Shown piece by piece: positions 55,901-64,000 of a stretch of 64,000 nucleotides of DNA. Source of the stretch: an uncultured Gammaproteobacteria bacterium (GTDB lineage Bacteria > Pseudomonadota > Gammaproteobacteria > HK1). Position 1 is the first letter of the stretch, and every line of letters starts with the position of its first letter. The position numbers were made by a program, and so were the translations under genes. The notes below the pieces were generated by a model that saw only the letters and a list, made by a program, of their open reading frames with translations, was not told the DNA's origin and searched no databases. Location: assembly GCA_958295835.1 (NCBI GenBank), contig OY282378.1, forward strand, positions 3,993,694-4,057,693, given 5' to 3'.

Positions 55901-57848
55901 CAAGCGCCACTTCCGCGGGCTCGGCATCGATTCGCAGGCCACGGACTTCACGGTCGTCGGGATCGGCGACATGGGAGGCGACGTGTTCGGGAACGCGATG
56001 CTGCTCTCCCGGCACATCCGGCTCCTGGGCGCGTTCAACCACCTGCACGTCTTCATCGACCCGGACCCGGATCCGGAGGCGACGTTCGTGGAGCGTGAAC
56101 GGCTCTTCGCGCTGCCGCGCTCGACCTGGGACGACTTCGATCGTTCGGTGCTGTCCGCGGGCGGCGGGATCTACCCGAGGAGCGCCAAGTCGATACCGCT
56201 GAGCCCCGAGGCCCGCGGGGCCCTCGGCATCGGCACCGAATCGCTGACTCCGAACGAGCTGATCGCGGCGATGCTCAAGGCGCCCGTCGATCTCCTGTGG
56301 AACGGCGGAATCGGCACCTACGTCAAGGCTCGGAACGAATCGCACGCCGACGTCGGAGACCGGGCCAACGACGTGGTGCGGGTGAACGGGGAGGAGCTGC
56401 GGTGCCGGATCGTCGGCGAAGGCGGCAACCTCGGCCTCACCCAGCTCGGACGCATCGAGTTCGCGGCCGCCGGCGGGCGCGTGAACACCGACGCCATCGA
56501 CAACTCCGGTGGCGTGGACTGCTCGGACCACGAGGTCAACATCAAGGTGCTGCTGAACGAGGTGGTGTCCGCCGGGGACATGACCGGGAAGCAGCGCAAC
56601 CGGCTCCTGGAGGAGATGACCGACGAGGTGGCGGAGCTGGTCCTGCGCAACAACTACCTCCAGACGCAGGCCCTGAGCGTCGCCGCGAGCCAGGCGGCAT
56701 CATTGCTGGAAGTGCACTCCAGGCTCATTCGCCGGCTCGAGCGCGACGGCGAGCTCGACCGGGAGATCGAGTTCCTGCCCGGGGCGGAGGAGATCGCCGA
56801 GCGCCTCGCGGTCCAGGGCGGACTCCATACGCCGGAGCTTTCGGTGCTGATCGCCTATGTCAAGATTCGCCTGTTCCAGCGCCTGCTCGCATCCACGTTG
56901 CCCGACGAGCCGTTCGTGGCGAACGAGCTCCGTGCCTATTTCCCGTCGGCATTGCGCGAACGATTTTCCGGGCTGATGCCGACGCATCGGCTCGCGCGCG
57001 AGATCGTCGGCACCGTGGTCGCGAACGAGATGGTGAATCGGTGCGGGATCACCTTCGCGTTCCGACTCGGGGAAGAGACCGGCGCGGACGACGTCGACAT
57101 CGCCCGGGCGTACCTCGTTGCGCGCGAGGTGTACGGCATGCATCGGACGTGGGAAGCGATCGAGGCGCTGGACAACGTCGTGGGCACGGACGTCCAGATA
57201 TCGATGCTTCTGGAGACGCGCAAGCTCGTCGAGCGGGGGGCGCGATGGCTGCTCAGGAACCGGTCGCGGCCCCTCGACGTCGCGCGTGACATCAAGTACT
57301 TCGCCAGCGGCGTGTCGGCGCTTCGCCGTCGATTGAGGGATTTGGTGGCCGATTCGAGCCGCACCGCGGCCGACGCGGCGATCGGCCGTCTCGTCGGGCG
57401 CGGCGTTCCCGAAGATCTGGCGCTGGAGGTCGCGAGCGGCAACGACCTCGCCTCCGCCCTGGACGTCGTGGAGGTGGCGACGAGCGCGACGATCCCGGTC
57501 GAGGAGGCGGCTTCCGTCTACTTCGAGCTCGGCGAGACGCTCGACATGCACTGGCTGCGGGACCAGATCGCGGCACTTCCCCGCGACAACCGCTGGCAGG
57601 CGCTGTCGCGCGCGGCCCTGCGCGACGATCTCTATGCCCAGTTGAGTGCGCTCACCCTGGATTCGTTGCGCCTCGACGCCGGTGAGGCCACACCGGCCGA
57701 CCGCGTGGCCGCCTGGCTCGCGCAGAACCGGATCCCGGTGGCCCGGTGCCGCCAGATCCTCGGCGACCTGGCGAACGCCGGGCGGACGGACTTCACGATG
57801 CTCTCGGTCGCGATGGGGGAGATACGCACCCTGCGTCAGACGGAATGA
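52986..57848 (+). CDS. NAD-specific glutamate dehydrogenase, 180-kDa class
   Basis: 1620 residues, the size of the large L-GDH class. The N-terminal half holds ACT-like regulatory domains (MPFLVDSVRMVLNRRGYTSH is early). The catalytic domain includes GGAVARGGIRWSDRREDFRT, VPVGSKGGFVPKKLP with the active lysine at about residue 858, and the NAD-binding VVGIGDMGGDVFGNAML. The C-terminal 350 residues are helical. It deaminates glutamate to 2-oxoglutarate and is usually allosterically controlled by amino acids. Stand-alone gene. Confidence 0.96.
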   Translation: MATRPTTRHIDLIDEVTALARERTGGEDLDLVLAFVTRYYAGVSPDDLAEREADDLYGAAVAHLNLARRRAPREPKVRVYNPRIEQHGWQSTHTIVEIVTDDMPFLVDSVRMVLNRRGYTSHLVVHPVMRLHRGEGSRVDAVLSLDEADEGAVIEAVIHIEADRQTEQEVLDAMAAEVRSALADVRASVEDWSGMREQLRRSIADLQSSPSPADREELDEACAFLEWIENNHFTFLGFGAFRVESTGGHDRLVPEPGTGLGLLRDDGGHASEAFSNLPRQHQRDRRHPELLAVTRADMRSTVHRPGYLDYIGIRQLDAEGRVCGERRFLGLYTSAAYNRVPRDIPLLRRKAAEVLRRAGYPPNSHAAKALQNIVDTFPRELLFQIPTEELHETSIGILHLQERQRIRLFVHPDRLGRFYSCIVFVPRERFTTQSRLVIQGMLEETFGGTDTEFTVHLSESVLARLYFVIRVDAKRVPSYDLAELERRLRAVSRTWADDLRDALLDSFGEEHGTRLFQRYGDAFRADYRETYSARVAVLDVEKMERIEEGGIRMSLYRPLEAEEERLRFKLFQLGRRPVSLSDALPMLENMGLEVEDEHPSRIERAGAPRVWLHDFGMLHGEGSDFDPDRIDETFREAFARIWSGEVENDGFNRLVLRAGIGWREIVILRAYCKYLRQAGVTFSDAYVQDALAANPGIAAMLVELFLARLDPDRQREVPDAKDATMERVDSELEVMTRIEASLDEVANLDEDRILRSYIGVIRATLRTNYFQHGPGGTPKSYVSFKFDPHKIPELPEPRPKYEIFVYSPRVEGVHLRGGAVARGGIRWSDRREDFRTEVLGLAKAQMVKNAVIVPVGSKGGFVPKKLPVDAGREAVQEEGIACYRIFIRGLLDVTDNLVGGQVVPPPRVMRHDEDDPYLVVAADKGTATFSDIANALAHEYGFWLGDAFASGGSRGYDHKGMGITARGGWESVKRHFRGLGIDSQATDFTVVGIGDMGGDVFGNAMLLSRHIRLLGAFNHLHVFIDPDPDPEATFVERERLFALPRSTWDDFDRSVLSAGGGIYPRSAKSIPLSPEARGALGIGTESLTPNELIAAMLKAPVDLLWNGGIGTYVKARNESHADVGDRANDVVRVNGEELRCRIVGEGGNLGLTQLGRIEFAAAGGRVNTDAIDNSGGVDCSDHEVNIKVLLNEVVSAGDMTGKQRNRLLEEMTDEVAELVLRNNYLQTQALSVAASQAASLLEVHSRLIRRLERDGELDREIEFLPGAEEIAERLAVQGGLHTPELSVLIAYVKIRLFQRLLASTLPDEPFVANELRAYFPSALRERFSGLMPTHRLAREIVGTVVANEMVNRCGITFAFRLGEETGADDVDIARAYLVAREVYGMHRTWEAIEALDNVVGTDVQISMLLETRKLVERGARWLLRNRSRPLDVARDIKYFASGVSALRRRLRDLVADSSRTAADAAIGRLVGRGVPEDLALEVASGNDLASALDVVEVATSATIPVEEAASVYFELGETLDMHWLRDQIAALPRDNRWQALSRAALRDDLYAQLSALTLDSLRLDAGEATPADRVAAWLAQNRIPVARCRQILGDLANAGRTDFTMLSVAMGEIRTLRQTE

Positions 57849-57887
57849 GGCCGCGATCCGGTTCGGCGACGAGCGGGTTCCGGCGGC

Positions 57888-58415
57888 TTACCTGATTGGA
57901 GCGAGCACGCCATCGACGTTGAGCTCGTCGCAGAGATCCATGAATTCGCCTCGAACCGTGGCCAACGACAGCGATGCGGGCAGGCCGACGGTGATGTGGG
58001 CCGACCCGATCCACGTCTCGCCATACGGGGTACGGGCAGTCGTTGCATGGAGATCCTCGATCGAGATTTCGCGGTCGGAGAAGAATCTCACCATCTGCGC
58101 GAGTACGCCGGGACGATCCGTGCTGGTGACCTCGGCAAGGTAGGGGATGATCTCGTCCCGTGAGGCGCCGCGGCTCGATCGCGACGAGACGACCTGGAGC
58201 CCGTCCTCCCCGTCGAGGCGGGCGAGGGCGTCCTCGAGCTTGGCGACCGCGTTCCAGTTGCCGGCCACCCCCGCGACGACGCTCAGGTGATCGCCGAAAC
58301 GGATGAGCCGCGCTTCCCGGATGCCGCACCCGCACTCGTGGATGGCGCGAACCAGCGAGGCGAACCCCCGCGGCTCGTCGGTTGCGATGGCCGAAAGTAT
58401 GAGTTGCGTCTGCAT
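57888..58415 (-). CDS. GcvR-like double ACT-domain regulator
   Basis: 175 residues from ATG 58415. Two ACT domains: LILSAIATDEPRGFASLVRA with RLIRFGDHLSVVAGVAGNW, and YLAEVTSTDRPGVLAQMVRF with GSAHITVGLPAS. This matches the glycine cleavage repressor GcvR group, which binds GcvA in E. coli; neither gcv genes nor gcvA are present here. It converges on gdh. Confidence 0.8.
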   Translation of the reverse strand: MQTQLILSAIATDEPRGFASLVRAIHECGCGIREARLIRFGDHLSVVAGVAGNWNAVAKLEDALARLDGEDGLQVVSSRSSRGASRDEIIPYLAEVTSTDRPGVLAQMVRFFSDREISIEDLHATTARTPYGETWIGSAHITVGLPASLSLATVRGEFMDLCDELNVDGVLAPIR

Positions 58416-58760
58416 CGCGGATCGCGCGAAACCGGTCCGGACAGGACCTCGTCGCTCGCTGGAAGCCGGTGTGAGGCGGGGCGCCCCGGGGCGGCTGCCA
58501 GTATAACCGCAGATCCGGGTCGCGGCTCGATGCATCGTGCGCCGATGACCCTGGCGCGTGGCGTGGATGGTGTTCTCACCGCTTTACTGGCGTGCCGTTT
58601 GCATTATCATTCACCGCTCCGCCTCGTCCGGCCCCGTCGTCACGGTGCACGAGGCAGGTGGTGCTTCCGGGGCACGTCCGGTTGCAAGTCTCGCGAGCGG
58701 TACGGATCACGCCCACACCGGGGCGCCGGTGGTGGCGCGTCCACGGGAAGGGAGGAGACG
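58416..58760. other. Divergent intergenic region gcvR-like / acyl-CoA synthetase
   Basis: 345 bp. An AT-richer stretch near 58598-58615 (TTTGCATTATCATTCACC) may be promoter DNA. No operator or RNA gene recognised. Confidence 0.45.
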
Positions 58761-60743
58761 ATGGCCGAAGCAGCCGATGCCGGGCAGACCGGACGCGGAC
58801 CGGACACGCCCGACACCTTTCCGAAGCTGCTCGCCCTCAACGCCCGCCGATTCGCGGACCGGCACGCGGCGCGCGAGAAGGAATACGGCATCTGGCAGAG
58901 CTGGACGTGGAGCGAGCTCGAGGTCGAGATCGAGGGCCTCGCATGCGGGCTCGCGGCGCTCGGCCTGGAGCGCGGTGACAGGCTCGCGATCGTCGGCCGC
59001 AACCGCCCGAGGCTCTACGGCTCGATGTGCGCGGCGCAGGCGCTGGGCGGGATCCCGGTACCGATGTACCAGGACTCCGTAGCGAAGGAGCTCCAGTTCG
59101 TCGTCAATCATGCCGGCGCCCGGTTCGCGATCGCGGAAGACCAGGAACAGGTCGACAAGCTGCTCGAGATCAGGGAGCAGTGCCCCTCGCTGGAAGTCAT
59201 CCTCTACGACGACCCCCGGGGCATGCGCCACTACGACCAGCCCTTCCTGCACTCGTACGCATCGGTCCAGGAGCAGGGGAAGGCATTCGCGCTCGCCAAC
59301 CCCGGCTTCTACGGGAAGGAGGTCTCGAAGGGCGGCGGCGCGGACGTCGCGATCATCCTCTACACCTCGGGCACCACGGGGAACCCGAAGGGCGTCATCC
59401 TCACCCACGACAACGTCCTGATCACCGCGCGAAACGCGGCGGAGTTCGACAATCTCGGAGTCGACGACGAGGTGCTCGCATATCTGCCGATGGCGTGGGT
59501 CGGTGACAACATCTTCTCGTTCGGGCAAAGCTACGTGACCGGGTTCTGCGTGAACTGTCCGGAGAGCGCGGCGACGGTGATGCAGGACTTGAAGGAGATT
59601 GGTCCGACATACTACTTCGCCCCTCCCGCCGTCTTCGAGAACCTGCTCACCACCGTAAGCATCCGGATCGAGGATGCGAGCTTCATCAAGCAGAAGATGT
59701 ACCACTACTTCATGAAGCTCGCGAAACGGGTGGGGATCAGGGTCCTCGAAGGCAAGCCGGTGTCGCTTCCGGACCGGCTCATGCACTGGCTGGGGAATCT
59801 GCTGGTTTACGGCCCGCTCAAGAACACCCTCGGTTTTTCGCGTATCCGGCTCGCGTACACCGCCGGCGAGGCGATCGGCACCGACATCTTCGATTTCTAC
59901 CGATCGCTCGGCATCAACGTGAAGCAGCTCTATGGCCAGACGGAAGCCTCGGTATTCGTCACCATCCAGTCGGACGACGAAGTGCGCGCCGACACCGTGG
60001 GCCGCGCCGCCCCGCAGGTCGAGCTCAGGATCGCCGACAACGGCGAGGTCCTCTACCGCAGCCCCGGCGTCTTTCGCGGCTACTACAGGAACGAAGAGGC
60101 GACCCGGGAGACGAAGACCGGGGACGGCTGGGTGCATACGGGCGACGCCGGGCTGCTGGACCGGGACGGGCACCTGCGGATCATCGACCGGGCGAACGAC
60201 GTGGGACGGATCAACGACGGCGCGATGTTCGCTCCCAAGTACCTCGAGAACAAGCTGAAGTTCTTCCCGCAAATCGCCGAGGCGGTGACGTTCGGCCACG
60301 AGCGCGACTACGCCGCCGCATTCATCAACATAGACCTCGACGCGGTGAGCAACTGGGCCGAACGCAACGGCATCGTGTATGCGAGCTACCAGGAGCTCGC
60401 GGCGCATCCGCGCGTGTACGAGCTGGTCAGGGAGTGCATCGGCTCGGTCAACGCGGATCTCGCCGGGGACCAGCAGCTCGCTTCGTCCCAGATCAGGCGT
60501 TTCCTCGTGCTCCACAAGGAGCTCGACGCCGACGACGGGGAGCTCACCAGGACGCGCAAGGTTCGGCGCCGCATCATCGCCCAGCGCTATGCACCGCTCA
60601 TCGACGCGCTCTATTCCGACGCCGACACCTGCCACATCGACACCGAAGTGGTCTTCGAGGACGGCCGTCGCGGCCAGATCAGCGCGGACCTGAGCATCGG
60701 CGATGTCCGGACGTTCCCCGGCGCGATGGCCAGGGCGAGTTGA
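58761..60743 (+). CDS. Long-chain-type acyl-CoA synthetase (AMP-forming)
   Basis: 660 residues. AMP-binding motif ILYTSGTTGNPKGVILTHDN, then YTAGEAIGTDIFDFY, LYGQTEASVF and GWVHTGDAGLLDRDGHLRII; C-terminal RTRKVRRRIIAQRY near the catalytic lysine position. The ATG at 58761 follows GGAGGAG. The enzyme activates a carboxylic acid to its CoA ester. It heads a run with Liv-type transporter genes, suggesting uptake and activation of one acid substrate; substrate inferred only. Confidence 0.92.
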   Translation: MAEAADAGQTGRGPDTPDTFPKLLALNARRFADRHAAREKEYGIWQSWTWSELEVEIEGLACGLAALGLERGDRLAIVGRNRPRLYGSMCAAQALGGIPVPMYQDSVAKELQFVVNHAGARFAIAEDQEQVDKLLEIREQCPSLEVILYDDPRGMRHYDQPFLHSYASVQEQGKAFALANPGFYGKEVSKGGGADVAIILYTSGTTGNPKGVILTHDNVLITARNAAEFDNLGVDDEVLAYLPMAWVGDNIFSFGQSYVTGFCVNCPESAATVMQDLKEIGPTYYFAPPAVFENLLTTVSIRIEDASFIKQKMYHYFMKLAKRVGIRVLEGKPVSLPDRLMHWLGNLLVYGPLKNTLGFSRIRLAYTAGEAIGTDIFDFYRSLGINVKQLYGQTEASVFVTIQSDDEVRADTVGRAAPQVELRIADNGEVLYRSPGVFRGYYRNEEATRETKTGDGWVHTGDAGLLDRDGHLRIIDRANDVGRINDGAMFAPKYLENKLKFFPQIAEAVTFGHERDYAAAFINIDLDAVSNWAERNGIVYASYQELAAHPRVYELVRECIGSVNADLAGDQQLASSQIRRFLVLHKELDADDGELTRTRKVRRRIIAQRYAPLIDALYSDADTCHIDTEVVFEDGRRGQISADLSIGDVRTFPGAMARAS

Positions 60744-60786
60744 CTTTCGCCGATGACGAGCCGGCGTCATGCGGGAGCGCGATCCG

Positions 60787-61962
60787 ATGAGTGAGCGGCC
60801 GGTCGGGGAGCGGCTCACGTTTCACGCGGATCGCGATACCCTCGAGGTCGATCTGTCGGGGATGGCGTTCCATACCGCCGCCGCGACCGAAGCCTTCTAC
60901 GACGACGTCGATGCACGGGTCGGCGAGTCCGGCTCGCGCTGGTACTTCCTCGTCAACTACGAGGACTGCGAGATCTCGCCCGAGGCGTGGGCCGCGTTCG
61001 CCGAGCGCGGCAAGCGCGCGAACATCAGCTACGGGCTCGGCACGGTCCGGTTCGGAGTGAACGTCAACGTTCGCGAATCGATCCGGTCGCACGCGCAGAG
61101 CGAGCAATTCCGCGCCAACCTGTTCGAGTCGCGCGACGCGGCGGTCCTCGCCCTCGCGGACATGCGCAAGCGCCATCTGACCACCGGCGCCACGTCGGCG
61201 GAATCGTTCCTGAAGGTCGAGGACGTCCTGCTCCGCTTCGGCGGGGTCACCGCGCTGGAGAACGTCGGCTTCTCGGTGCATCCGGGGGAAGTGTTCTCGA
61301 TCATCGGTCCGAACGGCGCCGGCAAGACCTCGATGCTGAACGTGGTCAGCGGATTCTACCGGCCGACGAGCGGACGCATCCTGTTCGAGGGGCAGGACCG
61401 GACCCACCTGAAGACGTTCGAGGTCGCGCGGCTCGGCTTCGCCCGGACGTTCCAGAACATCGCGCTGTTCCGGGGCATGAGCACCCTCGACAACATCATG
61501 ACGGGCCGCCTGCTCAAGATGAAGTACGATTTCCTGACCGACGCCCTGTACTGGGGTCCTGTCCGGAAGGAGGAGATCAGGCATCGCGAGTTCGTCGAAC
61601 GCATCATCGACTTTCTCGAGATCCAGGCCATCCGCCGCACCCCGGTCGGCCGGTTGCCCTACGGCCTGCAGAAGCGGGTGGAGCTCGCGCGGGCGCTGGC
61701 GATGGAGCCCAAGGTGCTGCTCCTCGACGAGCCGACGGCGGGGATGAACCTCGAAGAGAAGGAGGACATGGCCCGTTTCGTCCTCGACGTGAACGATCAG
61801 TTCGGGACCACGGTGCTGCTGATCGAGCACGACATGGGGGTGGTCATGGACATCTCGAACCACGTGGTGGTGCTGGACCACGGCGTGAAGATCGCCGAGG
61901 GAACCCCGGACGAGGTGCGCAACGACCCGGTCGTGATCCGCGCCTATCTCGGCCAGGGATGA
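60787..61962 (+). CDS. LivG-type ABC ATPase with an extra N-terminal domain
   Basis: 391 residues against about 255 for ordinary LivG. The C-terminal 250 residues are a standard ATPase: Walker A IIGPNGAGKTSMLNV, signature LPYGLQKRVELARALAM, Walker B VLLLDEPTAGMNLEE, H-loop LLIEHDMGVVM. The first 125 residues (LTFHADRDTLEVDLSGMAFH, SRWYFLVNYEDCEIS, FAERGKRANISYGLG) form an additional alpha/beta domain that recalls STAS/SpoIIAA proteins. The ATG at 60787 has GGGAG nine bases upstream. Third-gene spacing to LivH is 40 bp. Confidence 0.88.
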   Translation: MSERPVGERLTFHADRDTLEVDLSGMAFHTAAATEAFYDDVDARVGESGSRWYFLVNYEDCEISPEAWAAFAERGKRANISYGLGTVRFGVNVNVRESIRSHAQSEQFRANLFESRDAAVLALADMRKRHLTTGATSAESFLKVEDVLLRFGGVTALENVGFSVHPGEVFSIIGPNGAGKTSMLNVVSGFYRPTSGRILFEGQDRTHLKTFEVARLGFARTFQNIALFRGMSTLDNIMTGRLLKMKYDFLTDALYWGPVRKEEIRHREFVERIIDFLEIQAIRRTPVGRLPYGLQKRVELARALAMEPKVLLLDEPTAGMNLEEKEDMARFVLDVNDQFGTTVLLIEHDMGVVMDISNHVVVLDHGVKIAEGTPDEVRNDPVVIRAYLGQG

Positions 61963-62002
61963 GCGCCGGGAATGGGCGGCGGAGAATCGGGCGGACAAGC
62001 AA

Positions 62003-63217
62003 ATGGTTGAAGAAATCCTGTTCTTCTTCGAAGTGCTGGTCGGCGGACTGCTGACCGGGATCATGTATTCACTGGTCGCGCTCGGCCTCGTGCTGATCTT
62101 CAAGGCGTCCCAGATCTTCAACTTCGCGCAGGGCGCCTTCGTCCTGTTCGCGGCCCTCACCTTCGTTCTGATGCTGGAGGTCGGATCGGATTTCTGGGGC
62201 TGGACCGGCTGGCTCGCGGTCGTCTTCGCGCTGCTCGCGGCGGGGATCTGGGGGCTGCGCCGATTTACCGTCGTGCTCGACGCGCCGGCCCGGTATGGAC
62301 GTACCCCGGTGGTGCTCGCGGCGGTCGCGGTGGTGCTCCTGCCGATCGTATTCGACGGCGGCCAGCCGATGTGGCGGGCGATCTTCATCGTCGAGCTGAC
62401 CTTCCTGATGCTCACCGTGGGGGCCCGCACCCCGAACTGGGCGGCCGGCGTCCTGCTCGGCCTCGCGGTGGCCTGCTTCTTCCTCGACGAGGCGATGCTG
62501 TGGCGCGCCCTCGCGGTGACCCTGCTGGTGATGATCATGATGGCCATCGCCATCGAGCGGATCGTGCTCCGCCCGCTCGTCAACCAGGAGCCCATCATCC
62601 TGTTCATGGCCGCGATCGGCCTGAACTTCGTCATCGAGGGGGTGGCGCAGGGGGTGTGGGACGCCGACGTGCACGCCCTCGACATCGGTATCCCCGACGT
62701 TCCCATCGAGTGGCTCCGCGAGAGCCTCGGTCTGTTCATCAGCACCTTCGACGTGGCGGCGGCAGGGACGGCGGCGGTGCTGGTCGCGGCGCTCGCCTGG
62801 TTCTTCAACAAGACCCGGGTGGGACGCGGCCTGCGCGCGGTCGCCGACGACCACCAGGCCGCGCTCTCCGTGGGGATCCCGTTGAAGAACATCTGGGCGG
62901 TGGTCTGGGCCGCCTCGGCCATCGTCGCGCTGTTCGCGGGGCTGATGTGGGGATCGAAGCTGGGGGTGCAGTTCTCGATCTCGCTGCTCGCGTTCAAGGC
63001 GCTGCCGGTCATCCTGATCGGGGGGTTCACGTCCATCCCCGGCGCGATCATCGGCGGTCTGATCGTGGGGTCGACGGAGAAGCTCTTCGAGATCTACGTC
63101 GGGATCCCGTACTTCGGCGGGGGGACCGAGAACTGGAGCCCCTACATGCTGGGAACGCTGTTCCTGCTGGTGTGGCCGCAGGGGTTGTTCGGAGAGAAGA
63201 TCATCGAGCGTGTATGA
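62003..63217 (+). CDS. LivH-type branched-chain ABC permease, enlarged
   Basis: 404 residues, about 100 more than usual LivH. Core LTGIMYSLVALGLVLIFKAS and FNFAQGAFVLFAALTF at the N-terminus, NQEPIILFMAAIGLNFVIEG and GRGLRAVADDHQAALSVGIP (EAA-like loop) later, and GFTSIPGAIIGGLIVGSTEK at the end. The extra length is two or three additional membrane segments near residues 70-170. It pairs with LivM downstream. Confidence 0.9.
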   Translation: MVEEILFFFEVLVGGLLTGIMYSLVALGLVLIFKASQIFNFAQGAFVLFAALTFVLMLEVGSDFWGWTGWLAVVFALLAAGIWGLRRFTVVLDAPARYGRTPVVLAAVAVVLLPIVFDGGQPMWRAIFIVELTFLMLTVGARTPNWAAGVLLGLAVACFFLDEAMLWRALAVTLLVMIMMAIAIERIVLRPLVNQEPIILFMAAIGLNFVIEGVAQGVWDADVHALDIGIPDVPIEWLRESLGLFISTFDVAAAGTAAVLVAALAWFFNKTRVGRGLRAVADDHQAALSVGIPLKNIWAVVWAASAIVALFAGLMWGSKLGVQFSISLLAFKALPVILIGGFTSIPGAIIGGLIVGSTEKLFEIYVGIPYFGGGTENWSPYMLGTLFLLVWPQGLFGEKIIERV

Positions 63218-63321
63218 CGCCGGGGAGCCACCGGTCGTCGCGCGATGAGGCGTCTGCCCGTGCGTCGCCGAAGACGCGGGGCAAGGGGTCCGGGGTGAGA
63301 GGCACGAGATAGAGGAAAGAG

Positions 63322-64000
63322 ATGCTCTACCGCGAAGCAGGCCAGTTCAAGACCACGTACGCGAGCGACCAGGCGATCTTCACCATCCGCCAGGACTACT
63401 GGTTCGTGGTCGGGCTCGTCGCCTTCGCGGTCGTCGTTCCTCCGCTCACCGGGTCGCAGTACCTGATGGGGCCGATCCTGACCCAGTTCCTCGTGTTCGG
63501 GCTGGCCGCGCTGGGGCTGAACCTGCTCACCGGCTACGCCGGACAGATCTCGTTGGGCACCGGCGGGTTCATGGCGGTAGGCGCCTACGCCTGCTACAAC
63601 CTCGTCCTGCGCCTTCCCGAGATCCCCCTCATCGCGAGCTTCATCATCTCGGGCCTGTTCGCGGCGCTGGTGGGGGTCCTGTTCGGACTGCCGAGCCTGC
63701 GCATCAAGGGGTTCTACCTCGCGGTCACCACGCTGGCGGCGCAGTTCTTCCTGCTCTGGCTGTTCGACCACGTCGGCTGGTTCACCAACTACGATCCGGC
63801 GGGGGTGGCCTCGGCGCCGACCACCACGCTGTTCGGCCGGCTTGCCGAAGCCGGGGGGCCGCTCGACTTCCTCGCTCCCGTCAACGTCCTGGTGTCCGGG
63901 CCCCAGGCGACGCCGGAAGTCAAGTACCTCGTCACCCTGGCCGTCGTCGTGGTCCTCACCCTGCTCGCCAAGAACCTCGTGCGCAGCGCCACGGGACGCG
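63322..64000 (+). CDS. LivM-type ABC permease (3' part outside window)
   Basis: 226 codons visible. LVFGLAALGLNLLTGYAGQI with SLGTGGFMAVGAYACY and LPSLRIKGFYLAVTTLAAQF are LivM landmarks. The ATG at 63322 has AGGAAAGAG upstream. A periplasmic binding protein and LivF should follow beyond the window. Confidence 0.93.
   Translation, partial: MLYREAGQFKTTYASDQAIFTIRQDYWFVVGLVAFAVVVPPLTGSQYLMGPILTQFLVFGLAALGLNLLTGYAGQISLGTGGFMAVGAYACYNLVLRLPEIPLIASFIISGLFAALVGVLFGLPSLRIKGFYLAVTTLAAQFFLLWLFDHVGWFTNYDPAGVASAPTTTLFGRLAEAGGPLDFLAPVNVLVSGPQATPEVKYLVTLAVVVVLTLLAKNLVRSATGR

Noticed and set aside
52503..56531. 1342-codon frame antisense to the glutamate dehydrogenase gene
   Set aside because: Shadow frame produced by codon-position GC bias; no domain or motif seen and the sense protein is complete.
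60679..63051. 790-codon frame antisense to the LivG/LivH genes
   Set aside because: Composition typical of a shadow; sense frames carry all ABC motifs.

Overview
The window reads as chromosomal DNA of a GC-rich gammaproteobacterium. Three gene orders point there: smc-zipA-ligA with cysZ and dksA-gluQ nearby, mtaD-ubiG-mupP-yciK-type SDR, and a suf Fe-S operon with IscR-type operators. A 1620-residue NAD-dependent glutamate dehydrogenase and a Liv-type ABC transporter fit the same group. Many insertion sequences, gene relics and toxin-antitoxin pairs suggest a genome that is host-associated or otherwise rich in mobile DNA; that is inference.

Layout. 1-9.0 kb: a suf operon on the minus strand, split in two by a three-gene accessory cassette. 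The upstream part is sufB-sufC-(sufD start relic); the downstream part is (sufB/sufC relic)-sufD-sufS-sufU. Each part keeps its own pair of IscR-like operators. 9.0-17.3 kb: housekeeping genes (Rossmann-like small protein, DraRnl-type RNA ligase, HAD phosphatase, EEP-family hydrolase, M17 aminopeptidase, YdcH-like protein, PduO adenosyltransferase, GluQRS, DksA). 17.4-25.5 kb: cysZ, smc, zipA, ligA; ligA carries an in-frame 18-bp tandem repeat. 25.5-31 kb: accessory DNA with a frameshifted VapBC pair, an avtA remnant, an AmpG-like permease and a duplicate of its 3' end, decayed IS3, a chimeric transposase, and a PIN/AbrB pair. 31.1-38.8 kb: the mtaD-ubiG-mupP-(squalene-synthase-like)-SDR operon, broken between mtaD and ubiG by an MpaB-like oxygenase plus sulfotransferase cassette. 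38.9-42.0 kb: an unrecognised four-gene operon, one gene frameshifted. 42.1-48.0 kb: a pile-up of five IS elements or fragments. 48.2-52.5 kb: methyltransferase, Uma2, TPR-sulfotransferase, coiled-coil membrane protein. 53-64 kb: NAD-GDH, GcvR-like regulator, acyl-CoA synthetase and LivG-LivH-LivM genes, running off the end.

Two patterns recur. First, accessory cassettes sit at operon junctions flanked by partial, diverged copies of that junction (sufC/sufD and mtaD/ubiG; a similar duplication flanks the AmpG-PIN region). Second, short GC-rich palindromes repeatedly interrupt transposase genes. In one ISNCY-type gene, removing three 23-bp copies rejoins the reading frame at each point. Functional calls come from motif reading and gene order only; no search was run.
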